From Gemmatimonadota bacterium (GTDB taxonomy: Bacteria; JAAXHH01): a stretch of DNA of 7,393 nucleotides. The stretch covers positions 1 to 7,393 of the forward strand of contig JAPOOT010000303.1 of the NCBI GenBank assembly GCA_026713285.1, given 5' to 3'. The position numbers and the translations under genes are program-made. Shown here in pieces: positions 1 through 5,950 of this stretch (its first letter is position 1; every line of letters begins with the position of its first letter). The notes beneath the pieces are model-generated. The model worked only from the letters and a program-made list of their open reading frames with translations, made no database searches and was not told the DNA's origin.

Positions 1-1
1 G

Positions 2-391
2 GAAGCCAAACTGCTCGGCGTGGCCTTCACGCGGACGGGGATCATGACCAGCGCGCCTTACCGCGTGATCGACCCAGGACACTGGGTCTTCGAAGGTACT
101 GGGGTTAAGGAAGGGGATATCTTCGGCGAGGCCAGCCTGCACGAACGGGTCCCCGGCGGCGCGTCGGGACACGAGACCGACAAGATTACCCCGAGTTCAC
201 CGCCGAACACTCACCTGATCGCCAAGGGCACCAACCTGGATGACGGCGGCGCCGAGATGGTCGTGCATGAGACGGAAAGCGGCGGAATGGTCTTCTCGGC
301 TGGATCGATTACCTATCCGTCGTCGATCCTCGTCGACGACGTGGTATCGCGGGTCACGTCCAACGTGCTGAAGCGGTTTCTGGGGGACTGA
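2..391 (+). CDS. N,N-dimethylformamidase beta subunit-like protein, C-terminal fragment (5' partial)
   Basis: An open frame runs in from the window edge without a required start codon. A GTG at 20 exists but is internal, so the gene begins upstream of the window. The visible 129 residues end at a TGA at 389-391. They carry the GASGHETDKI stretch (near visible residue 55) and a tail (YPSSILVDDVVSRVTSNVLKRF) that I recognise from the C-terminal domain of large (beta) subunits of dimethylformamidase-like proteins. In that family the large subunit hydrolyses small amides such as DMF to dimethylamine and formate using mononuclear iron. Many bacterial relatives are annotated this way on homology alone, so the substrate here is unknown. 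The gene faces the minus-strand coaA gene tail to tail, with 69 bp between their stops. Family membership is fairly secure; the actual reaction is not. Confidence 0.82.
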   Translation, partial: EAKLLGVAFTRTGIMTSAPYRVIDPGHWVFEGTGVKEGDIFGEASLHERVPGGASGHETDKITPSSPPNTHLIAKGTNLDDGGAEMVVHETESGGMVFSAGSITYPSSILVDDVVSRVTSNVLKRFLGD

Positions 392-460
392 TTGCGGTTT
401 GCTCAGGATTTGGGAGCGCAGGTGCAGCTGCTCCGACGGATCAATTCGTGGACGTCAACC

Positions 461-1411
461 CTACAACTTCCTCTGGTAAACCCCCGTCACCCGGTGGTTC
501 GTGCCTTTTTCGAGTATCAGGTCCGCCCGTTCGCGGGTCGGGATGATGTTTTTGCGAAGGTTCACCAGGTTGATGTCACGCCAGATTCCCCTGGCCGTTT
601 CCACGGCCTCTTCCGTACTCAGGCCGGCGTAGTGATGGAAGTAGGACTCGGGATTCCGGAACGCGGTATCGCGGAGTCTTAAGAACCGGTCGACGTACCA
701 CTGCGCCAGGTCGTGTTCCTCGGCTTCCACGTAAATCGAGAAATCGATGAAGTCGGAAACGAAGACGCGGGGCGATGCGTCGCCGGTCATGTGGTGGCCG
801 GTCTGCAGGATGTTCAACCCCTCCAGGATGATGATATCGGGCTGCGTGATCGTCTTTTCGACGCCGGGCACGATATCGTAGATCAGGTGTCTGTACACCG
901 GAACGGTGACCGTTTCGCGGCCCGACTTCACGTCCGCCATCATCCGTACCAGCCGCCGGAGATCGTAGCTCTCCGGAAAGCCCTTCCGCTGCATGAGTCC
1001 TCTTTCCTCCAGGACCCGGTTGGCATACAGGAATCCGTCCGTGGTGACCAGGTCCACCCGGGGGTGGTTCGGCCAGCGGCTCAGCAGTGCCTGCAGAATA
1101 CGCGCCGTCGTGCTCTTTCCCACCGCCACGCTGCCTCCGATACCGATTACGTAGGGCACTTTGGCGGCCGGTTTGCCGAGGAAGGTGTCCATTACCCGGT
1201 ACAGGTGCTGGGCCGCGCCTACGTGCAGGTTGAGAAACCGCGACATGGGCAGGTACACCTCGGCGACCTCGTCGAGGTGGACCATCTCGTTGATGCCGTG
1301 CAGTTCCTGCAGGTCTTCTTCCGAGAGCGTCAGCGGCGTAGCGGCCCTCAGTTCCGACCACTCGTCGCGGGACATGTAGTTGAAAGGGGACAGGGATGAC
1401 GATGGGGACAT
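461..1411 (-). CDS. coaA: Type I pantothenate kinase
   Basis: This enzyme phosphorylates pantothenate with ATP, the first and usually rate-limiting step of coenzyme A synthesis, in the cytoplasm. The protein is 316 residues, the same length as E. coli CoaA as I recall it. Visible motifs are the Walker A loop GSVAVGKS (93-100, Lys99), TTDGF (123-127, with the likely catalytic Asp125), KGFPESYD (143-150), the PVYRHLIYD segment that shapes the pantothenate site (171-179), ILEGLN (195-200), and the C-terminal LNLRKNIIPTRERADLIL block. The ATG start is preceded by GGAAGG five bases upstream. It is the last gene of the minus-strand cluster, 70 bp after the enolase-superfamily gene, with a strong inverted repeat in that gap. 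Type I kinases are normally inhibited by CoA and its thioesters; nothing in the sequence argues against that here. Identification is very secure. Confidence 0.97.
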   Translation of the reverse strand: MSPSSSLSPFNYMSRDEWSELRAATPLTLSEEDLQELHGINEMVHLDEVAEVYLPMSRFLNLHVGAAQHLYRVMDTFLGKPAAKVPYVIGIGGSVAVGKSTTARILQALLSRWPNHPRVDLVTTDGFLYANRVLEERGLMQRKGFPESYDLRRLVRMMADVKSGRETVTVPVYRHLIYDIVPGVEKTITQPDIIILEGLNILQTGHHMTGDASPRVFVSDFIDFSIYVEAEEHDLAQWYVDRFLRLRDTAFRNPESYFHHYAGLSTEEAVETARGIWRDINLVNLRKNIIPTRERADLILEKGTNHRVTGVYQRKL

Positions 1412-1441
1412 GGCGTCCTTCCGAATGGTTCCAATGGGACC

Positions 1442-1486
1442 ACTGATCTATTGCGGGCTTGCCCGCGGACCGGCCGGCCGATCAGT
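1442..1486 (-). repeat. Inverted repeat between the enolase-type gene and coaA
   Basis: Outer arms ACTGATC (1442-1448) and GATCAGT (1480-1486) enclose a perfect inner hairpin, GCGGGC-TT-GCCCGC (1453-1466), and the GC-rich palindromic run CGGCCGGCCG (1471-1480). The outer arm reaches into the stop codon of the enolase-type gene. No T-run follows on the minus strand, so this could be a partial terminator, an mRNA-stabilising structure or a repeat element. Confidence 0.5.
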
Positions 1487-2591
1487 CTATCACGGCCCTT
1501 TCGACCGTCTGTTGTTCCAGCAGTTCCGGCACGGGTTCCGCCCCCGCGCCGGGCGTATCGGATAGGACCATCTGGGACGGACCCGAAAGCTCCATCCGCG
1601 GCGCGCTCAGGTCCTGTTCGTAGAACCGCGTACTTGGGAAAACGTCCGACGGGTACTTCATGTTGGGCAGCGTCGCCAGGGCTTTGCAGAAGGACGCGCC
1701 CAGGGCCGATTCGAGCATGCCGCCCGTCCAGCAGGGTACGCCCTCCTCTTCGCAGATCCGGTTGACCTCGAGCGCCCGCGTTACCCCGCCGACCCGCGCG
1801 GGCTTGATATTGATCCAGCGCGCGGCGCCGATGCGGATCGCCTTACGGGCCCTGTCGGGTGACGTAATGCTCTCGTCCAGGCATATCGGCGTCTCGATCG
1901 CATTTTGCAGTTCGGCGTGGTCGACCAGGTCGTCGCGCATCAGCGGTTGCTCGATCATGGCCAGGTTGTACCGGTCCAGTTTCCTGAACATGGGCAGGTC
2001 GTCCAGCGTGTATCCGCTGTTGCAGTCGATGTGAAAAACGGGGTCCGGGAAAGCCGATCGGACCGCCGCGATCATTTCGAGATCCCAACCCCGGCTGTAC
2101 TTCAGCTTGATCCGCTTGAACCCGGCCTCCACGGCCTGTTCGATATTGCCCAGCAGCATGTCGATGCTGTCCTGTACGCCGAAGTCCGCGCCGACCTCGA
2201 TGACCGGCCCCTTGCCGCCAATCACCTGCCAGAGCGGCTTGCCTTCAATCCGGGCGTGCAGGTCCCACCACGCCGCGTCCAGGCCGCCCTTGGCGAAGTA
2301 GTTGCCCGCGACCCAGGCGCACGTCTCGTGCAGGTCCCGGCCGCTGTCGACCCGCCTGCCGACCAGCAGGGGAGCGAGCACGTCACGGGTCACGGCGTAT
2401 ACACCGGCCGTGTATTCCGGGCTGTAAGTCGGGCGGGCGAGGGGAGTCGTCTCCCCCCAACCCACGGCATCGCCGGCATGCATTTTCACGAGCACGCTCT
2501 CGATGACGTCGTCGCTGCCGTAGGCCGTGCGCCACGGATAGATCAGGGGCATGGCGACGTGATACAGCTCGACCGCGTCGATGACGGGCAT
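1482..2591 (-). CDS. menC: Enolase-superfamily enzyme: o-succinylbenzoate synthase / N-succinylamino acid racemase type
   Basis: The protein is 369 residues, full length for the MenC/NSAR branch of the muconate-lactonizing subgroup. An N-terminal capping domain (about 1-120) is followed by a TIM barrel. The catalytic set is complete: KLK with Lys162 and Lys164, metal ligands Asp189 (HIDCN), Glu214 (MIEQP) and Asp239 (CLDES), and Lys263 (NIKPARVGG). Spacing matches that recalled for the Amycolatopsis N-acylamino acid racemase. Members dehydrate SHCHC to o-succinylbenzoate in menaquinone synthesis, racemise N-succinylamino acids, or do both. No other men gene is visible, so the menC symbol reflects family, not proven role. 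The gene follows the Tm-1-like gene by 7 bp. Its ribosome binding site AAGGA (2596-2600) overlaps that gene's TAA stop, which indicates translational coupling. The ATG start at 2591 fits this site and the family N-terminus. Confidence 0.9.
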   Translation of the reverse strand: MPVIDAVELYHVAMPLIYPWRTAYGSDDVIESVLVKMHAGDAVGWGETTPLARPTYSPEYTAGVYAVTRDVLAPLLVGRRVDSGRDLHETCAWVAGNYFAKGGLDAAWWDLHARIEGKPLWQVIGGKGPVIEVGADFGVQDSIDMLLGNIEQAVEAGFKRIKLKYSRGWDLEMIAAVRSAFPDPVFHIDCNSGYTLDDLPMFRKLDRYNLAMIEQPLMRDDLVDHAELQNAIETPICLDESITSPDRARKAIRIGAARWINIKPARVGGVTRALEVNRICEEEGVPCWTGGMLESALGASFCKALATLPNMKYPSDVFPSTRFYEQDLSAPRMELSGPSQMVLSDTPGAGAEPVPELLEQQTVERAVID

Positions 2592-2598
2592 TGCGTCC

Positions 2599-3810
2599 TT
2601 ACCCTCTCAGATCGGACAGCAACCGGCCGGTGACCGCTTCGGCGAAGGCGGGATCGTTGATGTTGCAGTCCATCTCCGTCACCGTCACGTCGCCGGTTAC
2701 ATTGGATTTGATTGTGTCGTAAAGGGCCTGGTCGGCTTCGGGCCACCAGAACTCGTTCCCCGGGCTGTCCAGGATGGATACGCCCTTCAAGGGGAGAAAG
2801 ATCGACACCGGCCCACCGGAGGCGTTGGCCTTCTCCGCGATGATCTCGCCGAGGCGGACATTCTCCTCCACGTTGGTCCGCATCAGGGTGATGTTTGGAT
2901 TCCATTTGTGCAACTTGCGGTTCCGGTACTTCTCCGGCACCGTGTCCGGCGCCCAGAAGTTGACCATATCCAGGCAACCCGGCACGATCACCTGTGGAAT
3001 GCCCGCCCTGCCCGCGGCATCCATGCGTTCGGGACCCGCCGTCAGGACGCCTCCGGCCAGTTCGTCGGCCCATTCCGTGGTGGTGATGTCGAGTACGCCT
3101 TCGATCAGGCCCTCGTCGATCAGGCCCTCCATGGTTCGGCCCCCCGCGCCGGTGCAGTGGAAGACAAGCACCTCGTAACCCGCTTCTTCCATGATGGCCC
3201 GGGCCTGGTCCACGGCTTCGGTGGTGTTGCCGAACATGCTGGCGGTGATCAGCGGCTTGTCATCTGCCGCTTCCTTCACCTCCGTTTCAACCATCCCCAC
3301 GATCGCGCCCGCGGCGTTGGCGAAGATCCGCCGGCTGATGCGGTTGATTCCGGCCACGTCCACGACGGAGGGGATCATCGACACGTCCTTGATCCCCACG
3401 TAGTTGGTCGTGTCTCCCGCCGCCACGGTGGACACCATCACCTTGGGCACCCCGACGGGCAGCGCCCGCATGGCGCTCGTGCCCACCGCGGTGCCGGCGG
3501 AACCGCCCATGCTGATGATTCCATCGAACACGCCGGCTTCATACAGGCCCTGCGCGACCTCCGCGACGCCGGCCGCCATGGCGTCAACAGCCTCGCCGCG
3601 GTCGCCGCGCTTCTTCAACGCTGCTATCGTCGTGCCGGCGGCCTCTGCGACCTTGTCCTTCGACACGTCCGCTTCGAAGGCGGAATCCCCGATGACGCCC
3701 GTATCGATGGTCAGCGTCCCGAGTCCTCGCCGTTCGATCTCGTCTTTGACGAAGGCGAACTCATCTCCCTTGGTATCGAGCGCACCTACGATGGCAATGG
3801 TTTTCGGCAT
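2599..3810 (-). CDS. UPF0261 family, Tm-1-like ATP-binding protein
   Basis: The protein is 403 residues when started at the ATG at 3810. An upstream ATG (3867) would add 19 residues unlike the family. The start at 3810 gives the expected MPKTIAIVGALDTKGDE N-terminus and has GAGGA six bases upstream. Conserved blocks are DTKGDEF (12-18), GGSAGTAVGTSAM (102-114), SMFGNTTEAV (191-200), the glycine-rich FHCTGAGGRTME (217-228), TTTEWADE (243-250), PGCLDMVNFW (277-286), NPNITLMRT (304-312) and NINDPAF (383-389). The family is named after tomato Tm-1, whose N-terminal region binds ATP and a viral replicase. The bacterial role is not established. Unlike the plant protein there is no fused C-terminal TIM-barrel domain. 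It is the promoter-proximal gene of the minus-strand cluster, so its leader probably controls the enolase-type gene and perhaps coaA. Family assignment is secure; function is unknown. Confidence 0.94.
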   Translation of the reverse strand: MPKTIAIVGALDTKGDEFAFVKDEIERRGLGTLTIDTGVIGDSAFEADVSKDKVAEAAGTTIAALKKRGDRGEAVDAMAAGVAEVAQGLYEAGVFDGIISMGGSAGTAVGTSAMRALPVGVPKVMVSTVAAGDTTNYVGIKDVSMIPSVVDVAGINRISRRIFANAAGAIVGMVETEVKEAADDKPLITASMFGNTTEAVDQARAIMEEAGYEVLVFHCTGAGGRTMEGLIDEGLIEGVLDITTTEWADELAGGVLTAGPERMDAAGRAGIPQVIVPGCLDMVNFWAPDTVPEKYRNRKLHKWNPNITLMRTNVEENVRLGEIIAEKANASGGPVSIFLPLKGVSILDSPGNEFWWPEADQALYDTIKSNVTGDVTVTEMDCNINDPAFAEAVTGRLLSDLRG

Positions 3811-3835
3811 GGACATTCCTCGCAATTCAGCCGTC

Positions 3836-3851
3836 GATTGGTGGACCAATC
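3836..3851. promoter_or_regulatory. 16-bp perfect palindrome (candidate operator) in the Tm-1-like gene leader
   Basis: The arms GATTGGT and ACCAATC are separated by two bases, giving GATTGGTGGACCAATC. It lies 25 bases upstream of the preferred start codon at 3810. The inner TGGT-N2-ACCA pattern resembles the GT...AC dyads bound by GntR-family repressors. The regulator identity is inference, and none is encoded in this window. A short stem in the mRNA leader is an alternative reading. Confidence 0.45.
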
Positions 3852-3891
3852 CTTCATAATCCAACATTTCAAGTTACAGGTACGCGAGGTA

Positions 3892-3897
3892 ATTGTA
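3892..3897 (-). promoter_or_regulatory. Possible -10 box for the minus-strand operon
   Basis: Read on the minus strand this is TACAAT, five of six matches to TATAAT. It lies upstream of the candidate operator and about 80 bases from the start codon at 3810. No good -35 hexamer lies 16-18 bases further upstream, so this is a weak call. Confidence 0.25.
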
Positions 3898-4059
3898 CAT
3901 AGCTTTATATAAGGCGTCTCGAGGTCAAAACACCGCGGTCGCTACGCTTCTTGACACCTTAGACATCCGGTGAACAGGCATTCCGGGACGGAGAACTGTT
4001 GTACTTTGGCGTCCGAGTATGGAAAATCCGGTATCCAGGGGTGGTTTGGAACAATCCCC

Positions 4060-4065
4060 TTGACA
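4060..4065 (+). promoter_or_regulatory. Candidate -35 box of the toxin-antitoxin promoter
   Basis: The hexamer TTGACA matches the sigma-70-type -35 consensus exactly and lies 109 bases before the toxin start. No clear TATAAT-like box lies at the usual distance; the A/T-rich stretch there is the dyad at 4084-4101. The call rests on the -35 match and its position alone. Confidence 0.35.
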
Positions 4066-4083
4066 TGGATGGAAAACCATTAC

Positions 4084-4101
4084 TTATTACGTAACGAATA
4101 A
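4084..4101. promoter_or_regulatory. A/T-rich dyad upstream of the toxin gene (candidate antitoxin operator)
   Basis: TTATT and AATAA flank eight bases, and an 8-bp palindrome TTACGTAA (4087-4094) lies inside. It sits 19 bp downstream of the TTGACA hexamer, where a -10 region would be expected. Type II antitoxins with helix-turn-helix domains usually bind dyads over their own promoter, so an autoregulatory operator is plausible. Not proven. Confidence 0.4.
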
Positions 4102-4174
4102 AGTCATGGAATTGCCCTGGCATGAGGATGTGACATGCGATGAATGGTCTAACTTGCGGTGAACGGTTCAACTC

Positions 4175-4510
4175 TTGGATATCGTCTTCAGATCGCAAAA
4201 GCTTGCTCAGGTATTCAATTCCGAGTACGACCTCAAGAAGAAGTACGGGGCAAAGGGTTCACGGACCTTCATGATAAGAATGTCCGTTTTGAGAAACGCC
4301 CGGACTTTGGAAATCGTACCGAAAACCCCGCCTGACAGGTGTCACCAGCTAAAGGGTCGTCGTAAGGGACAGTTCGCGGTGGACCTGGATGAAACGCGAA
4401 GGCTGGTCTTCAAACCGAACCATGAACAGACTCCCCTTTCAGACGATGGCAGTATAGACTTGAACGGCGTGACGGCAATTATGATCCTAGATGTAACGGA
4501 CTATCATTGA
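4175..4510 (+). CDS. Type II toxin, RelE/ParE/HigB-like (killer protein family)
   Basis: The protein is 111 residues, typical for the family. The N-terminus MDIVFRSQKL, a central helical part (about 16-45), and the block RCHQLKGRRKGQFAVDL (55-71) followed by RRLVFKPNH (75-83) match toxins encoded just upstream of HigA-like antitoxins. Relatives cleave mRNA, usually at the ribosome; the basic patch 55-64 (His57, Lys60, Arg62, Arg63, Lys64) would suit RNA binding, which is inference. The start is TTG: no ATG or GTG occurs in frame between it and an upstream stop at 4160-4162, and the family N-terminus begins exactly there. No strong ribosome binding site is seen, so expression may be low. The C-terminus ends DVTDYH inside the first copy of a tandem duplication, so it may have been altered. 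The antitoxin gene starts 75 bp downstream. Confidence 0.85.
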   Translation: MDIVFRSQKLAQVFNSEYDLKKKYGAKGSRTFMIRMSVLRNARTLEIVPKTPPDRCHQLKGRRKGQFAVDLDETRRLVFKPNHEQTPLSDDGSIDLNGVTAIMILDVTDYH

Positions 4511-4554
4511 AGGTGGAGACACACTCGATGTAACGGACTATCATGAAGGTGGAG
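4490..4554 (+). repeat. Tandem duplication at the toxin-antitoxin junction
   Basis: Copy 1 spans 4490-4518 and copy 2 spans 4527-4554. Both read GATGTAACGGACTATCAT followed by GAAGGTGGAG, but copy 1 has one extra T at 4508. In copy 1 that T creates the toxin's TGA stop (4508-4510). Read through copy 2, the toxin frame would instead continue to a TGA at 4572-4574, which touches the antitoxin's ribosome binding site. The repeat therefore probably arose by slippage or short duplication and now separates the two genes. Confidence 0.85.
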
Positions 4555-4573
4555 TTACAAGGGACTTACACTG

Positions 4574-4580
4574 AAGGAGG
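4574..4580 (+). promoter_or_regulatory. Strong ribosome binding site of the antitoxin gene
   Basis: AAGGAGG, an exact anti-Shine-Dalgarno match, lies five bases before the GTG at 4586 and fixes that start. It contrasts with the weak site ahead of the toxin's TTG, consistent with more antitoxin than toxin being made. Confidence 0.8.
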
Positions 4581-4585
4581 GGATC

Positions 4586-5674
4586 GTGGCGTCGCAGAAA
4601 AGCCAATACCGGCCAGACTACGCGGTGTCGCCGGGATGGGTCCTGGAAGAGAGATTGGACGCGCATGGCATGACGCACGCTGAATTCGCTCGCAGGTGCG
4701 ATCGTTCACCGAAGCTCATCAGCGAGATCATCGCCGGGAAGGCTCCGATCGTACCAGAGACCGCTTTTCAATTTGAATTGGTGTTAGGCGTTGATGCCAG
4801 TATCTGGTTAGGTATCGAGGCTGACTATCGTCTTTACGGGATCCGTGCGGCTGCCGAAAAAAAAGCAGAAGCCGCAGGCTCGTGGTCCAGGTCATTTCCA
4901 GTTAAAGACCTTGCAAAACGAGGGGTAATCCGAAAATCGGCATCTACGGGTAAGGCGGCTTCCGAGCTACTGGCTTTCTTCGGCGTTGCATCAGTAAACG
5001 CATGGAAGATGAAGTATGAAAACGTAAACATCGCCTTTCGTCATTCACCGTCATTCGAAAGCGACAGGGCAGCTTTGACGGCCTGGCTCAGAATCACCGA
5101 GATAGACGCCCAGGATCAGGACTGCGGCCGCTACGACGTGGCCAGGTTCAGAAAGGCGCTGGCTCAAGTACGCCACCTAACCCGGACACCGGTCCGTGAG
5201 GCTTTAAAGAACGCCAAAACACTTTTAAATGAGGCCGGGGTTGCCTTGTCGTTGGTCAAGCCATTGCCAAAAACAAGGGTGAGTGGCGCTGCATGGTGGG
5301 TTTCCCCCAACCGGCCAGTTGTTGCGCTCAGCGGGCGTCACAAAACAGATGATCATCTATGGTTCAGCTTGTTTCACGAAGCCGCACATATCATGCTGCA
5401 TGGAAAGAAAAACGTGTATGTCGACGGATCTAACGGAGGGTCCGACGAAATCGAAACTGAAGCGAACCAGTGGGCGGTCAATTTGCTGATACCAGGTGCT
5501 GCCTGGAATGGTTTTTTAGCCAGGGGAAGTTTTCGCAGTAGAGATGTGTGTGATTTTGCGGACGAACTCCAAATCGCGCCAGGTATCGTGGTAGGGAGAC
5601 TTCAACATACGAAGCAGATCGAATGGAACCACCTTAATCGTCTTAAAACACGGTTGCGATGGTCGGACGAGTAA
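4586..5674 (+). CDS. HigA-type antitoxin fused to an ImmA/IrrE metallopeptidase domain
   Basis: The protein is 362 residues with a GTG start. The N-terminus (about 12-75) is a HigA/VapI-type helix-turn-helix: the segment MTHAEFARRCDRSPKLISEII (29-49) gives the two DNA-binding helices, followed by the typical FELVLGVDASIWL. A helical linker (about 80-225) leads to an ImmA/IrrE (DUF955-like) domain with zinc-site HEAAH at 264-268 and downstream ETEANQWA, where Glu292 is the likely third ligand. By family analogy the first part binds the operator and neutralises the toxin. ImmA-type domains in other systems cut HTH repressors, so the protease could act on the antitoxin itself or a partner; this is inference. 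It lies 75 bp after the toxin gene, and its last 16 bases overlap a small ORF downstream. The base composition resembles the toxin gene more than the flanking genes. Domain calls are secure. Confidence 0.92.
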   Translation: MASQKSQYRPDYAVSPGWVLEERLDAHGMTHAEFARRCDRSPKLISEIIAGKAPIVPETAFQFELVLGVDASIWLGIEADYRLYGIRAAAEKKAEAAGSWSRSFPVKDLAKRGVIRKSASTGKAASELLAFFGVASVNAWKMKYENVNIAFRHSPSFESDRAALTAWLRITEIDAQDQDCGRYDVARFRKALAQVRHLTRTPVREALKNAKTLLNEAGVALSLVKPLPKTRVSGAAWWVSPNRPVVALSGRHKTDDHLWFSLFHEAAHIMLHGKKNVYVDGSNGGSDEIETEANQWAVNLLIPGAAWNGFLARGSFRSRDVCDFADELQIAPGIVVGRLQHTKQIEWNHLNRLKTRLRWSDE

Positions 5675-5916
5675 GAGAAAGGGAAACAGCATCCCGATTG
5701 TGGTGCTTCAACCAATTGGCTTTCATACCTGAACCAAAAGTGCCTCCATGCCCATCCTGCGGAGGACTTCTGCACCACGTCCGGGGCGTCCGGTATTGCT
5801 GCGCGTCCTGCCAGGAAGATTACGGACTATTCCGAAAGCGCGCTCCGTACACGGGTACGCATTGCGTCCGGCTTCAGTCGCCTGCCCAGGTCAGACAGGC
5901 AGAGGAGGAACCGTAG
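5659..5916 (+). CDS. Small putative zinc-ribbon protein
   Basis: The predicted product has 85 residues with a four-cysteine pattern typical of zinc ribbons: CPSCGG (Cys31, Cys34) and YCCASC (Cys47/48, Cys51). The segment around it, from residue 28 to about 58, looks like a folded domain, while both ends are basic and low in recognisable features. I do not recognise the family. The ATG at 5659 overlaps the antitoxin's last 16 bases in another frame, and its ribosome binding site is poor; TTG at 5698 or 5716 could also start the protein. The overlap suggests cotranscription with the toxin-antitoxin pair, so it might be a third component or an unrelated passenger. The cysteine spacing argues for a real product; a chance ORF remains possible. 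Confidence 0.5.
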   Translation: MVGRVRERETASRLWCFNQLAFIPEPKVPPCPSCGGLLHHVRGVRYCCASCQEDYGLFRKRAPYTGTHCVRLQSPAQVRQAEEEP

Positions 5917-5917
5917 C

Positions 5918-5941
5918 GGGAACCGTGCCTGACCGTTTCCC
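5918..5941 (+). promoter_or_regulatory. Hairpin just upstream of the flippase-like gene
   Basis: Arms GGGAACCG (5918-5925) and CGTTTCCC (5934-5941) pair with one mismatch around an 8-base loop. It begins directly after the small ORF's TAG and ends nine bases before the ATG at 5951, where no ribosome binding site is visible. It may end upstream transcription weakly or affect translation of the next gene. There is no T-run after it. Confidence 0.35.
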
Positions 5942-5950
5942 ACGCTCAAG

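Larger units (their letters stand above)
3811..4174. other. Noncoding divergent intergenic region
   Basis: About 360 bp separate the divergent Tm-1-like gene and the toxin gene. No convincing gene is present: open stretches on both strands are short, lack ribosome binding sites and resemble no family I know. The region is visibly richer in A/T than the flanking genes. It contains a palindrome near the Tm-1-like start, a possible minus-strand -10 box, a perfect TTGACA hexamer and an A/T-rich dyad upstream of the toxin. It probably holds the promoters for both directions. Confidence 0.7.

Noticed and set aside
413..434. Weak hairpin GGAGC/GCTCC between the first gene and coaA
   Set aside because: Only a 5-bp stem with a 12-base loop and no T-run on either strand; not strong enough to call a terminator.
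392..682. Plus-strand ORF after the dimethylformamidase-like gene
   Set aside because: Mostly antisense to the 3' end of coaA, starts with an immediate TTG after the previous stop, and has no family features.
2581..3912. 443-residue plus-strand ORF opposite the Tm-1-like gene
   Set aside because: Low-complexity His, Arg and Gly-rich shadow; the minus-strand frame has all UPF0261 motifs.
3951..3956. Second TTGACA hexamer
   Set aside because: No acceptable -10 box follows at 16-18 bases and no gene starts nearby in a suitable position.
3963..4094. Open plus-strand stretch of 43 codons with an aromatic-rich product (YFGVRVWKIRYPGVVW)
   Set aside because: It looks somewhat protein-like and could be a gene remnant, but it has no good start or ribosome binding site, no recognised family, and a length expected by chance. 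It also contains the TTGACA promoter candidate.
3959..4198. Minus-strand 79-residue ORF antisense to the toxin start
   Set aside because: No recognisable motif or ribosome binding site; lies in the probable promoter region.
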